A stretch of DNA of 64,000 nucleotides from Carposina sasakii. Its lineage: Eukaryota; Arthropoda; Insecta; Lepidoptera; Carposinidae. Positions 1 to 13,500 of the stretch are shown piece by piece. Every line of letters begins with the position of its first letter. The stretch's first letter is position 1. A model generated the notes under the pieces. That model was given only the letters and a program-made list of their open reading frames with translations. It searched no databases and was not told the DNA's origin. Location: positions 12,197,899 through 12,261,898 of the forward strand of contig CP053152.1 of the NCBI GenBank assembly GCA_014607495.2, in the 5' to 3' direction. The position numbers and the translations under genes are program-made.

Positions 1-76
1 TCTCTTATATTTTTTTTTTCATATATCTTCCATGTACAGACTGCGATCCGTCTAAGAATATTTCTTATTATAGGTA
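1..76 (-). mobile_element. Helitron 5'-end fragment (same family as 43307-43629)
   Basis: The reverse strand carries the signature CTGTACATGGAAGATATATG also seen near the 5' end of the Helitron at 43307, preceded by a related A+T-rich leader. The rest of the element lies beyond the left edge. The terminal TC is not clear, so the outer boundary near position 76 is approximate. Confidence 0.55.
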
Positions 77-3000
77 TTCTATGATTTAAGTTTATCATTT
101 CTGAAAGTGGATACGAGATTAAATATATACGTTATCTTTTTAAATAAAGTTTAGTTTATTTGCACAACTCTCAGCTAAAGACTGCTTATTGATAAATTCA
201 AATTATATTTGAATTTCAAGGTAAGTATATGTGAAAGCATTGACCTGTCTCGTTCTTCAGCCGAGTTCATGACATTCCTTTGTAACCTCAGATACGAATG
301 ACTCCAAGGTTATTCAACTAGACTGTTAACTAGACTGTTATGTGATGAATGCCCTTTTTGGGAGATATATATTAACAGGGTGAATTTCACCATTTGTTAC
401 ATAACATAAAATTATTCATAGCTTTAGCTGGTTCTCGCGATTCTATTTGCATTAACTGGAATGGAATCAAAAACAATTTTGTCATCTAAAAAGATTTATA
501 CTCGTAAGTAGGTACATAAAAACATAGGTTCACATAAATTTTATTATTATGGATATGCAGCGACCGGCACACTAACATTGTAACAGCATGTAGGTACATA
601 TTCCTGCCGCAGGAACAGCCACCTTGTAACTAGTAACTACTTAACTTATCTCCCCAGAAGCTCAGTATTATATGAATAGAACAAAATCTTCTATTGGAAT
701 ATGCACATAAATTGTTCCTTGATCTAATGTTATTTGTAATGTTGTTTCTTAATGTACTAATGTATATAGTATACTAAATGTCGTGTACAAATGGAGTAAG
801 CGAATGTCATTGCCTCCACAAACCTATACAGGTTTAGAGGTAACAGAATATCAAAATGTGTGATACACTGTATTTACCCTAATAAATAAATAAATAGTAG
901 TAAATAAGGATGAGCTAAACTTACCAAGTCCCTGTCAGTTTTCTTTACTTCAGTTTGATGAAAATTTATGAATTGGTACAATATAATATTTCCTTACCCG
1001 TTAGCCAAGAACGGATTCCTTAACTCCGTAGGGCATAATTTGCTGTTTTTTAAGAGTAATTTGCGTAAATCTTTATGAGCAATATGAATTTAGAAGAGAA
1101 CTTCTATGTTAAGCAGAACGGAATTCCATATTCATGATGAGGTGCACCGCTATAAAGGAGTTTAATGTTTTGAACAAAAAGTTTTTAAACTGTTTTATTT
1201 TTGAGTTAAACGTTTAAGAACATTTAAAAGTAAAGGCTGTGTTTATCATTTGTAATTTTTGATGAAACGACTAAAGTCAAATTAGCGGTAGCTAAATTAA
1301 ACATTTGTGTCATGATTGTCCGCTTTGATTGAGTTGTGATATAAGTTACGTAGCTTTTCGTTACGCCCCCTTATTGCATATTTTGCTGCGGTAGCTAGAT
1401 GACAGCGATGCAATAATACCTAGTACCTATGTCTTATAACATTTCTGTATTCATCACAGAGTACCTACTATTCCTAGCTCAATCTCTTTTTGAGTCGGTT
1501 TTGTATATTATTTTACTTGCAACTTTACATAAACAATAATACACGCTTGGTTTATGAATTTAGAAAGGGCTTTACAAGTTTAACATTCATATTCATGAGG
1601 CATCAAGAATTGCAGGAGTTTAATGTTGTTAAGTGAAATGTAATGGCTTTTGTGCTTTTCTGGTTTAGAGAAAGACTTTAAGCGATAAATTTTTTCAAGT
1701 AATTTCATTGCCCAGTTTCTAGTTTAGATTAATGATTGGTCTTCGCTAATCATTATTCTAAGGTTTCTAGATACTTATTATGACATATGTGTGAGAATGC
1801 ACTTTGACGAAAAAGATTATAAGAAACCTGATAAGTGCGTGAGAATGGGAGGGAAACAGTGGCGAGAAAAGTGATCCTATCCAAAGTGCTATGCAAATTA
1901 ATAAATTATCATTTTTTTTTGTTTAGTTTATCCCGAAGGAAAGGCAAGGGGAACTAAGCCCATACAGCCATTGTCTTTAGTAAATGATTTCTGAATTTAT
2001 GATGGATGATAATGATGATGATGAATGAAAACGTCGGGAAAATCCTCAAGAACAAGTGTAAAGTTAGTCAAAATGAAATATAATTGCAGAAACAACATAC
2101 ATGGGCCCATGAAGAGATCGTATTCCGGCTAAAGTTTTACTCAGCTTACCTGCGTATAAAACCATGCACACGCACTAGATTCACATCACAAGTAATAAAA
2201 ATATAACTTATCTACCAGAAAACATCACTTTACGGACACATGCAAGCCATTTACAAATAATTTTGATTTTCACATGAAAATTATACCTGCACCCTTCCAG
2301 CTTTTCCCGCCGAATCAATAAATTATCATAGATAAATTTAGGAATTAAGATGTTTACTCTTGTCAGTCAGTATTAGATAGTAATAAAAAATCATAAGAAT
2401 AAGCAAGCATACGAATATTTTTTATAACTATACGAAATTACTTTGAATTTTAGAAACTAATTTTAATACTTTATGAAGCGGTTTTTTAGAATTCTATTGA
2501 ATCTTGAACAACAAAGGAAATCCCTTCAAAAGGACGTGCAATGAATCTCGGATAGCGGCACCACAAAATTTTGTCCCGCAGCGAAAATCGGATTCAGAGT
2601 GAAAATGCAAAAAATACGATTTCTTAGAATACTATTTTTGACTGATCATCTTCGTCTCTATGTGACTTCGTTTGTTGGAATTGCTTAAGCGATTTGTGGT
2701 CCTAAGGTACGCTAACTAAAGAGAAAGAAGACATATTTAATTTCTTATCTACAGGCTTCAATAGGTATAAAACCTATAGATTCAAAACCTTTGATTGAAC
2801 GGATAATATAAGTAGGTAGATTATAGATAGAGAGGAGAGCGGAGAATATAGATAGATTTGGAAAAAATATGCCAATACAACACATTCACCTCATAGTCAG
2901 TCTATTATGTCTCCTTGATGATATCTTTTGTTGAAAAATATATTATAGTTACGAGTATCTGAAAAGTTAATCTAATCTTAAGAAGTAAGAAGATATTCTT

Positions 3001-3517
3001 TGGTCTACTCAGGAAAAATCAAAGGCTGTGCTATATTTTTTACATGATTTCATGAATAAAACCTAGGTACTATGTAATTAGTAGATATATGTATTATGAT
3101 AATAGGATACGTCTATATTGTTTTGTAGTTGAATATACTATAGTTATATAATGTAGGTAGGTATGTACTATTAATAAAAAAATCTAAAGAATTACCAGTT
3201 AAAATGTTTATCTATTTGTTACTAATACTCGTATAAAATTACGGTCTATTTCCAGAAACGTGTAAACGAGAGGTAAAGTGATATTAATGGAAAGGACGTC
3301 CTATCCCACAATATTGCCAAGCCAAAAGGATTTCCGTGTGAATGGTTTTCCAAGCGCAACTTATTGCCATAGGTGTTCACCTGTGAACTTTGCGAACATC
3401 GTTTGTGAACAGTCTGTGTTCCAACGTGTTTCAGTTCAAATAGGTATACCGTGGAAAGCTTCGGCAAAGGACATTCTGTATTGCTACAACCTTTTTATGT
3501 CTGAATCTGAATAAGAG
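77..3517. other. A+T-rich DNA without recognised gene
   Basis: I see no convincing exon, RNA gene or classified repeat here. Short open frames, such as those at 3246-3514, are uninterrupted by chance: they have no recognisable domain and no supporting splice sites. Confidence 0.5.
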
Positions 3518-3836
3518 AGTTGGTAAATGAAATTGTATTAGGCGTTACAATTCGGAAGTTCAAATATTCACTATGGGTGCGCCCACCACCGGGCCCTACA
3601 CCCTCCACTGACCCTCAAATCTGATAACTCATAACTACTAAAACAGGCACTTGCACTAACTACAATCTCCACGAGAAACTAGACCCGAGCACCTAGCATA
3701 CAAGACAATATTGCATTGCACTATTTCTGATTAGATTAAAAATCTACATATGTTTCGCCAACAACCGTGGCATCCTTGGGATTATAGAAATTAGTAAATT
3801 AGTGAACCACTAATTATTATGAAGCTCTAAAACCCT
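3518..3836 (-). mobile_element. 3'-tail fragment of a Penelope-like element
   Basis: This stretch matches the 3' untranslated tail of the Penelope-like insertion at 11449-14159. It includes the complete 3' terminus (reverse complement of AAATGAAATTGTATTAGGCG), which the right arm of that insertion has and the left arm lacks. No coding sequence remains, so it is a severely 5'-truncated copy. It is more diverged than the two palindrome arms, and its hammerhead-like CTGAGGA box has decayed. Confidence 0.8.
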
Positions 3837-6484
3837 ACTACTACTACTAAAAGCTACTTAAGCAGGTATCATAAAATAGCCAGAAATAAAATCTGTAATC
3901 AACGCTATTTTAACAACGATAATTAAATAATGCTCTTAAAGCCGAATTATTACTATCGTTACTTTCCACTGCGTACAGCGGTGACTCGCTTCTATAATGG
4001 AAACACTCCTGTTTCAAGAGTTGAAGGCACCCCTTTAGGACTTCTAAGGGGCTTATATGGGGTTATATCATTCAAGATTCAGCATAGCTGCATAGCCTTA
4101 CCACAGAGTCAACAAATCAATACGGAAAGCAAAAGGAATGTATTCCGTTTCCTGCTAAACCGTTGTTGAGATAACATGTAAACTCCATCAGCCCTAACGC
4201 CCGGCGATCTTGATAAAACAAATCGAATTGTACATGTGTGTGCTGAATCTTTCCCATTGTGTAGCGATAAAATATGTATCTACATACATCCTGCTGACTA
4301 CAGCATGTGAAATAGTTAGTCTGTTTTGAGAAAAACTTCATTATTTTAGTTCAATGGCTCCACTGTTGAATATAGTTCTCCCTCAACAACCTAAACCTCG
4401 ACCTGCTGGAAACGGTCAGCACCCAGTCTCTACTGGATGTATCTACTACTACTCGTACGTACTCGGGGGTATCTACCCTCAAGATAAGCTTACGTTACCT
4501 ACATTAAAGGGAATTAATCGATGAGCTTACATTTAATCGCATTCCACCATTGTAAAACATTTCGTGCTTCAAGGGAAAAATTTAGCACTAAGAATACGAG
4601 GGTTCAGGCTTATGTTGAATACGAACCGAAACAGTAGGAATATCCTCTTAAAAATGTCTCTATAAGTACTATTAATATTAAATATATTTTAATGATGTTT
4701 TTATATAGTCTTAGAAGTAAGCTAACACTATAACTATATTTACATGCCGACTTTTGGCAAAATATGTAAGGACCTTCTACCAATAACTTAAAATGTTATA
4801 ATTTATTGTACCCATATTTTGTGCGAAAAACTTATTCATCATATATGTTTTATCTTGTTCCATTTATAATGTATTTGAATAATATATAATACTCGTATTT
4901 TAGCACACACTATAATATAGATTGTGAAGCCCAGGTGGGATAATACGGGTACCTTTGATCAAGCGTCCCCTAGGGGCTAATTTATGAAGGCTTGGGGCCG
5001 TTTGCTTGAACGTTTGCTTCCACGGCTGGGCCCAATGATCGGGCTTACTGAACTATGCTTAAGGGATTCCCTAGTTTCGACGTTAGACCTTTTAAACTTG
5101 ATTCCGGTAATACCATTTTGTTAAAGTTTAGTTATTGGGCGCTCGTGTTTTCTAATGAAAATATTTTTTTTTAAAGTAATGATTAAAGTAAAACCCATTT
5201 ATCTTCATATAAATTAGACAAAGAAATTACTAATATTCTTCTCAGTAAAATTACTTATACGAGTACACCTAATATATTACAGATGTTGTACAGAATTGGT
5301 TAATTATTTTCCGAATTGGTGGAAGCTGTACTAGTCGAACAAGCCGTAATAGGACAATAGACTAATCTAACCTCAATGCCTACAGATGTTAGCAGGGTAT
5401 TACGCAATCTTGCTGAGCTGGGCTTAGCCTTACAAAGCTACCGATATTGCAAATACAGATGACACAAAGGGAGTCATAGTTTGGGTTTGGAGTGACACAT
5501 CAACTTGGACTTTGGCTTTTGACTTATAGAAAAGCCACTATGTTAATATAAGTTTTATGGAACGTAAGGGTCAATCGATAGTAGGTACTATGTAGTCACT
5601 AGGCATCTTTGTAAAAATTCTTCATGACACCTCAAAAGTTCCACTACTTCTTTGTTTACCAGCTAAAGTGGCGTGTATGAGGTATAAAAAAAGCTTTGTT
5701 AGTCCTCTCTGTACGTTCATTTACAAGGTAAATGTATACAATACGCATTACCACCACATACGAGGGTAATTTTACCCGGAGCAAGGATTTCTGGAAGATT
5801 GATAAATTACCCACGCTGTTATTGGCTAGCTAATGTTTGTGCTTTCACGTGAAATACTCGTATTAATTAAACTAACGAATGAAAAAGTAATATACTTATC
5901 TAGAATTTATGGTTGTATTCTTAAGTTATACTCCTAAGTTCTGAATAATTTTGGCTATATGTTTTTATTATACTTTTTATTTTCCATTTGTTGCCTTTTT
6001 CTAAGACCCATTGTCCTAATCTTTTTGATTTGTGGCTTAGAGGCTAGATGTTGTGTCCTTCACAACCATTACACATTTTTTTAGTTTAAAACACTTGATA
6101 CAAATTCGTCTTTGAAAACCTATTTTTATCACATTATTAAATGCGATTGAAATATGGCAAAAAGGCTTTTTTCCAATAACTTTATCGCCGTGAATGAGAT
6201 ATTATCCAGGGATAAAAGGCAACGTGTGACCTTTCTGGACTAAGCAATTTTCAGCTCCGTAATTTCCTCGAAAATATAATAAACTCATAGGAAGAGGGAT
6301 GATAGAAATAAAATATAAATTTTGTACTTTTAACATTAAATGTTATAATAAAGCAGCATATTGTCGTTTTTATTATACTTGTCAGTTAAAATTTATGGCA
6401 ATTATTATATAATTAATCATAATTAGTAAAAATACGTTCGTTAAAATTTAAAGATTTATTTTTAAAACAAATGAGACATATTGT
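3837..6484. other. Unassigned intergenic DNA
   Basis: A+T-rich sequence with short open frames only. A relatively G+C-rich pocket at about 4920-5100 has no open frame or family that I recognise. Confidence 0.5.
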
Positions 6485-6979
6485 TTGTTTGTTTCCAAAG
6501 GTCTTTATTTATCATAAACATAAACATTTAATAAGAACACTTACAATCTAACAATCATTGAAGTAGAAGTAAGAACAGTCAAGCTTACCCAGTTACAGGC
6601 TGAGAACACCTTTTTTAACCATATAAAACATTTTTTTTATTGCTCACTATTTAAAACTTATATTACACATATTAGAAAAACCAGTTATTACACATAAGAG
6701 TGAACTTTGTACAGTTACACTTTTTTTGCAGCACTGTTACAATTAGCACAACTACCTACCTAATACACTATAGTGATATACACATAAGGCATGAAAGTTT
6801 ATTAAACATTTACATGATTAAGTGGAATTTTAAATTTTGTAAAAAAAAAATATAGTATTGAGGCGTAATTACATCATATGTTATAGAAATTTGATAATTA
6901 ATTTGTAATAAATTCACTATACAATAACATTTGGGGGTATATCACAAAAAAATAAATCATTTCTAGTTGGGTTCGTGCA

Positions 6980-7936
6980 TCATACACTACTGGTTTGCAG
7001 AATGTAGTGATGCGGCAATCGGTATCGATTGTAAGTATCGATATAGGATAGTTTGTCAAGTCTCGATATCCCTATTGATGCTATAAGAGGATTTTTTGAA
7101 AGTGGATTTTTACATAAGTAAAATAACTTCGTTTGCTTAATAATAAAATCTTTTAGTTCTTGAAAATTTATTTTTAAATGTAGTACGTGTAAGTTAGTGT
7201 AAAAAGGAGTACAATAGGATATTTTTAAAGCCTTATTCTGGATAGTTTGCAATTTGTTGTAGTTTGACTGGCAGGTGCTGCTCCATACCGGCGCTGCATA
7301 TGTTATGCAGGGCCGCACTAGGGTCGAGTAAATTTTCATTTTAGTGCTCGGGCCCAATTTGGAGTGTCGATTTAAAACAGGACTTAGGGCATTTAGGGCT
7401 TTGAAACCTTTATAGCGAAGAATGTCGACATGAGTGGTCCAGTTGATTTTGTTGTCAATATTCACTCCAAGGTACTTAACAGATTTTTGCCAGGGAATCG
7501 AGTAACCATTAATCGCTAACATACGATTTGGAAGACATCTTTTCCGAGTAAATAGTATGGCTTCAGTTTTGGCGTCGTTTAGCTTTAATTTCCATTTAAA
7601 GAAGTATGAACACAGTGCGTCTAGCGACAATTGTAGGCGGCTGATTATAAGATCGATATCTTTTGAAGACGTGAAGGACGCTGTGTCGTCTGCGAAGCAT
7701 GCTAAATGTGTACGAGGTTGTGTGGGTATGTCATTAACGTAGATCAGAAACAGCGTAGGACCGAGGATGGAGCCCTGCGGAACACCGGCTGGCACAGAAA
7801 AAAAGTCTGAATGAGTGTTATCTAGGTGAACCCTATATTGACGATTTTGTAGATACGATTGGACAAGTGTTACTATTTCCAGGGGAACATTACTTAATAT
7901 TAGCTTGTGGAGTAGCCCGTCATGCCAAACCGTATC
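6980..7936 (-). pseudogene. Retrotransposon ORF2, C-terminal part (reverse transcriptase palm and thumb)
   Basis: This is the downstream half of the interrupted ORF2. It resumes with DTVWHDGLL, directly continuing the EKAF motif at the end of the upstream half, then has PAGVPQGSILGP and the catalytic FADD box (RT domains 4 and 5), a thumb region and a short C-terminal tail ending in a stop at 6980. The 217-bp insertion shifts the frame, so a single full-length ORF2 cannot be translated. Without the insertion the reading frame would be continuous at the joint. Confidence 0.85.
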
Positions 7937-8153
7937 AAATTGTTTCGTATCGATAAATAAGTGGACTGTATAATTTTATGAATTCTGGTTTACTTTTCAA
8001 AATATAAATACAATGCAAGAATATAATAAATAACCAATTTTATTATGAGACGCGTGCGTGCGGCCTGCGTTTTTGCTAACAAGAGATCAAAAATAGGGCG
8101 AGAGCGCAGGTGCGCGGGGCGGCCGTGTTGCCAGCTTCCTGAAGCGTAGACAC
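7937..8153. mobile_element. 217-bp insertion inside retrotransposon ORF2, unclassified
   Basis: The insertion falls exactly between the codons for EKAF and DTVW and is flanked by a 4-bp duplication (AAAT on the plus strand at 7937-7940 and 8154-8157). One side is G+C-rich (8045-8150) and the other A+T-rich. I see no terminal inverted repeats, tRNA boxes or poly(A) tail, so it could be a MITE, a SINE fragment or filler DNA. Confidence 0.6.
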
Positions 8154-9941
8154 AAATGCCTTTTCAATATCGAGGAGGAAGAGTCCCGTCGATTCCCATT
8201 TATTTAGTCGATCCGCTACGTGCTCACTAACTCGAGCAAGCTGTTGGATCGCAGAATGGCTTTGCCGAAACCCAAATTGTTCATTTATGATTAAGTGGTC
8301 TGTATATCTTAAGAGTCTAACCCTAATCAAGCGCTCAAACAGCTTGCTGAGCGAGGGGAGTAAGCTTATCGGGCGATAGCTAGTTGGTATTGAATCGCAC
8401 TTACCTGGCTTCTTTACAGCGATTATTTTAGCAACTTTCCAACATGAAGGAAAATAGTTTAAACATAAGCAGCTATTTAGTATTTTAGTAAGTAGTACAA
8501 CACATTTGCGGGAGATATTTTTTAGAAGAAGGTTATGGATATTGTCCTCACCTGGTGATTTACGGCACTTTAAGATGCGGAGATGTTTGCAGAGTTCATG
8601 GGGATGGATAGGATGCAAAAGTTTAGTTGGAGTATGTTCCTGCAAGGAGCGTAATGAGGATGCAACCATATTACTGGTTACATCCTGTGACCAATTTGAA
8701 GTTAGAAACATATTCTGGTGAAAAGCAGTGGCAAGAGTATTACATTGATCCCTACATGTCGTGGTATAAGTTCCGTCCGATTTAATTAATGGTGGAATAA
8801 TGACGGGCTTCTTATTTAGAGACTTTACTATTTTCCATAGATCAGCATTGGCATTCTCCACTTTTAGTAAGCGCTTGTTCCATTCGGTGTCGTGATATTT
8901 CATTAAAGCTGCTTTAATTTCACTTTGCAGAATATTAATGCGATATCGTAAATGACTCTTAAAGTTGTTATCAGTCATGCGCAATATTTCATTTCGCAGG
9001 CGATTTTTTTTAGAGATCATCTTTTTAATGAACTTAGGGATCTTTTTAACAGTATTGGAAGAGTCCGCAGATGGGACAAATTTATCACGAGCTGCCATCA
9101 ACAGTTTTGATAGTTTATCAATTTCATGATCTATGTCATATATGTTGTTGAATGTTTTGCTGTTAAGGGAAATTTTGTCATTGAGGTAATTTCGAAAGCC
9201 AACCCAATCGGCCTCGTTATACTTGAAGTATACAAACTTTTTACGTTGGAAGGTTCCTCCCAAAGTAAAAAAGACAGGCAAATGATTAGACGATAAAGCT
9301 GATATTGTTTTTATATCGTACACCCCTCCAACGTTTTTTGTTAATACTAGATCAGGTGTAGTTGGTCGAAAGTTAGTACGGTAATGAACCAATGTAGGTT
9401 TGAGGGGAGCATGGAGGACATAATCATGAAGCATCAGGTGATCCAACAATGATTTGCCAAACACGTTCGCATCACCGGGACTCCAACAGGGATGTCTAGC
9501 ATTAAAGTCTCCAGCAATTAATACATGTGGTCCTAGGTTTAGCAGAGCGTCTAGGTCCGTAGTTACCATTGGCAAATTTGGTGACTGATAATAAGAAATA
9601 AAAATATGCTTCTTACCAGAAAGTAGCATTTCAATTCCGACAGCTTCAATATGCAGAGTACGAGGAAGTTTGATTTTTGAATGAGGGATATCTGTTCTAA
9701 TAAGTAGAGCAACGCCTTGGCCAGAACCGTTAGGGTGTTTATCTTGGCGATAGCATATAAAACCAGGTATTTCAAGGGAAATATTATCAGTAATCCTAGT
9801 TTCACTTATAGCAATGACGTCAATAGACAATTCGTTCCTGACAGTAACAGATAATTCGTTTAACTTATGTTGGATGCCATCAGCATTCCAGAACAAAAAG
9901 CGGATTTCATTATTTATCGAGTTATACATATTGACCGACAT
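8154..9941 (-). pseudogene. Retrotransposon ORF2, N-terminal part (endonuclease plus start of RT)
   Basis: From the ATG at 9941 the frame encodes an AP-endonuclease-like domain over about the first 230 residues: NADGI, AISETRI (catalytic Glu), GDFNARHP (Asp/Asn), TPDLVLT and LSSNHLPVFF. The last motif has SNH where active enzymes normally carry SDH, so endonuclease activity was probably lost. The RT region follows with SYRPISLLP, QFGFRQSHS and LLDIEKAF, where the 217-bp insertion cuts the frame. Beyond 8154 the frame runs only into the insertion. The start overlaps the end of ORF1 by about 20 bases, the usual layout in this clade. Confidence 0.85.
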
Positions 9942-10240
9942 GAAGTAATATAAGCATTATTTTATCCATCATGCTAGTGCACGATGTAAAATTGTCCTTG
10001 ATATTTTTTATCACAGTTAGAATTTTTAACATTTCAGCAGTAACCAAATCACAGTCATTAGTATTATTTAATAATTCACTATTGATACAGGGCTTAGCTG
10101 ATTCAGGGGCTGGAGTGACAAGGTCTGTATCACGTTTGGAGGAGACAACAGCAGCGTATGAGCGTCCAGTGTTACGATTTGTGCTCACGATGTTAGCAGC
10201 TTTTCCAGGTTCAGACTCTCTAGTCTTGCTTTTTGAATAT
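9922..10240 (-). pseudogene. Retrotransposon ORF1, C-terminal remnant
   Basis: The frame contains RSYAAVVSS followed by a helical segment ending at a stop at 9922, 20 bases inside ORF2. Jockey-like ORF1 proteins commonly end this way, after a Ser/Thr/Asn-rich linker. The gag-like core and CCHC knuckles are absent, consistent with 5' truncation. No initiator of its own is required. Confidence 0.6.
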
Positions 10241-10339
10241 TATAAGAGCATATTATAGTTTAGTTTTGTTTTACAGTATAATAATTTCAATTAGAATGAA
10301 TTTCAATCTTTCGCGATATGTACAGATTTTAGGTCACGC

Positions 10340-10345
10340 TTTATT
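10340..10345 (-). terminator. Candidate poly(A) signal of the OBP gene
   Basis: AATAAA on the minus strand about 113 bases past the OBP stop codon, and before the Jockey-like element. It is the first canonical hexamer that I noticed downstream. Short A+T-rich hexamers occur by chance, so support is positional only. Confidence 0.4.
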
Positions 10346-10457
10346 ACTAAGGTTTACTACGACTGCCTGTTTAGTGGAAATATTTTTTAAACTAATTGCA
10401 ATTCGGTTTAAAAATGTGCATGTTTAGTTTAATCTTAGTAGGTAAATAAAAATTACT

Positions 10458-10555
10458 TTAAAGTCCAACTACTTCTTTGTTTCTGTAGAAACAACGAAAG
10501 AGCTCTCGTGACAGCAGGCACCCATTTGTATCGTTGCTTCGCGGTTCTTTGTTCA
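10458..10555 (-). CDS. OBP exon 4 (C5, C6, stop)
   Basis: 98 bases after an ATTTTATTTACAG acceptor, starting in phase 1. It encodes NKEPRSNDTNGC, then C5-X8-C6 (CLLSRELFRC), and ends VVGL before TAA at 10460-10458. The exact X8 spacing confirms the exon assignment. Confidence 0.85.
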
Positions 10556-13500
10556 CTGTAAATAAAATAAAATTTTATTAAAATGAAAGAAATCTCTAAA
10601 ACTCCTTTCTTTTCTAAGCAACTTATAGATTACTTGTATACTCACAATTTACATTATAATAATAAGAATGGGTTACTTTTTTTAAATAATCATTTTATTT
10701 ATCTGTCCTCACAATGCTAAGCTGTGGAAACTTATTTGTGATTCCGGAGTTCTATATAGCTATATGTTACAAAATTGTCACTTAGCTCGTGCCTCGGAAA
10801 GCACGTAAAACCGTTGGTCCTGCGCCTCTCTCCGGTCGTATCGGCTTTCCGTCCCATCGGACAATGAGAGTAACGGAATAGAGAGTGCATCTGTGTTTGC
10901 GCACACACTTGTGCGTACCAGGCCAATCTCCGTAGAGATTGGTCGCCTTGACCGAAATACGGTCGGAGATCATCATAGCTACCCCATTTCGGGAACATAG
11001 CATATGTGTATCTATGTATAAGTATGAATTTGTGTTTTACTTATTAATTTTAAAGGTATTTTTACCTTTGTAGCGTAACTCATAATATCACTTATTAAAC
11101 AAGTCCTAATAATTCCAAATTATTCAGTTCTCTCAAAACTAGATCGATAAAGGTAAGCTTTCCTTCACATCAATCATTAGCACGGGGATGTTATCTTCGA
11201 AGCGAAGTTTGGAGGTCAACAAGTGAAGCAATTCTTGCTAAATAAATATAAATAAATTTTCACCTGACGAACAAGTTTCTGCGACAGTGAGGAAAGAGCT
11301 TGTTTCCTCATCGTTTTGCAAAAGTTTTTTGGCTTTACGCTGCGCCTTCTCTATATCAAAGAGTCCTTCGTTATTGATCTGTTGGTGAAATATAATTTAT
11401 GAAAACGTGATCGGTTCCAGATTCATAGTGATTAGTTATACCTACTCATTCACTATGGGTGCGCCCACCACCGGGCCCTACACCCTCCACTGACCCTCGG
11501 ATCTGATAACTCATAATTGCGACAACAGGCACTTGCACTAACTACAATCGCCATGAGAAACCAGACCCGAGCACCTAGCATGCAAGACGATACATTGCAC
11601 CATTCCGAAATCAAAAACTAGATAAATAATCTACATATGTTTCGCCAACAACCGTGGCATCCTCAGGATTATAGAAATTAATAAATTAGTAAACCACTAA
11701 TTATTATGAACCTCTAAAACCCAACACATTACTTACACAGAATTAACTACCCTATACTAAGTATTAAAAAATATATAAATAATTACCCACCATTATTTAT
11801 ATTTCAAATAAATATATACTATTTGTGCACACAAACCAAATAGTATTGGGTGAATTAATTAAATTTAAATGAAAAAATTCAAAAATTCACCAAAATATTG
11901 ATAAATTAGTAAAGAAAAACAAGGATGTATGCAACAACATATTCCATTGCCCACAAAAACAAAAATTGTTATTGACATTGACAAGCCACTACATTCTAAG
12001 GTTACTGTTTATTTATTTATTCTAGCCACTGAGTTTAATAGTGGAGACGAAAATTCAACCTGTTCATTTAAAAGGTTTACACCAGAATATTTGGCTTTCA
12101 AAATCTCCAACTGTTCCAAAATAGATAGACGAATGCCCTTTTCACACGTATACAGACTAACAAAACTGTGGTCATCTGGAATTTTATGATTTGAAACTAA
12201 CAAGTGTTTGGCAAAATGTGATTTTTCAGGGAAATTGTTCCTATAAGCTGCCAAATGTTCTTGGTATCTAATCTTGAAGTTACGACCCGTTTGACCTATA
12301 TAAACAGAATTACAGTCAGGACAGTGCAAGCTATAAACTCCTGATTTTTTATCAATTGGTAATATTTGTTTTGTGTTAATTAATCTATTTAAAGAATTAA
12401 AAGTCTTAAAAGCCACCAAGATGTTTTGTTTTTTCAATGATTTTGCAATCATCTCTGAGATATAGCCAAAATATGGTAAACTACCAGTATAAATATTTGT
12501 AATCTCCTCTATTTTTGGGTACAACATTTGTTTAACTAAAATGTTTTTCTTTTTATCAATGAGGTTATAAATTAGTTGTGCACTATATCCATTTGATCTG
12601 GCTATTTGTATAATAGTATTTATTTCTTTAACATAATTAAAGTTATTAAGAGGTAATGTTACTAACCTGTGTATCATTGATTTGTATGCCGCTAGCTTAT
12701 GTTGCCATGGATGGAAAGAATCAATTGGAATAGTTACACCCGTATGTGTTGGTTTCCGGTAAACTGAAAAATCATGATAATCTCCCATATATATCTATAT
12801 ATATATATATCCATCCCTTATCATACGGATGTAACTATTCCAATTGATTCTTTCCATCCATGGCAACATAAGCTAGCGGCATACAAATCAATGATACACA
12901 GGTTAGTAACATTACCGCTTAATAACTTTAATTATGTTAAAGAAATAAATACTATTATACAAATAGCCAGATCAAATAGATATAGTGCACAACTAATTTA
13001 TAACCTCATTGATAAAAAGAAAAACATTTTAGTTAAACAAATGTTGTACCCAAAAATAGAGGAGATTACAAATATTTATACTGGTAGTTTACCATATTTT
13101 GGTTATATCTCAGAGATGATTGCAAAATCATTGAAAAAACAAAACATCTTGGTGGCTTTTAAGACTTTTAATTCTTTAAATAGATTAATTAACACAAAAC
13201 AAATATTACCAATTGATAAAAAATCAGGAGTTTATAGCTTGCACTGTCCTGACTGTAATTCTGTTTATATAGGTCAAACGGGTCGTAACTTCAAGATTAG
13301 ATACCAAGAACATTTGGCAGCTTATAGGAACAATTTCCCTGAAAAATCACATTTTGCCAAACACTTGTTAGTTTCAAATCATAAAATTCCAGATGACCAC
13401 AGTTTTGTTAGTCTGTATACGTGTGAAAAGGGCATTCGTCTATCTATTTTGGAACAGTTGGAGATTTTGAAAGCCAAATATTCTGGTGTAAACCTTTTAA

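Larger units (their letters stand above)
6485..10245 (-). mobile_element. Jockey-clade-like non-LTR retrotransposon, 5'-truncated and broken
   Basis: Read on the minus strand the element shows, in order, the last part of ORF1, an overlapping ORF2 (AP-like endonuclease then reverse transcriptase) and about 490 bp of 3' untranslated DNA ending in an A-rich AACAAACAAACAA tract. The 5' part is missing: the ORF1 remnant begins near 10240 without its nucleocapsid zinc knuckles. ORF2 is interrupted at 7937-8153 by a foreign insertion. The element lies just downstream of the OBP gene on the same strand. The clade call rests on architecture and motif style; no alignment was run. Confidence 0.85.

Noticed and set aside
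10732..11003. Two overlapping minus-strand frames in OBP intron 3
   Set aside because: They lie in a dispersed repeat and interrupt the OBP exon structure.
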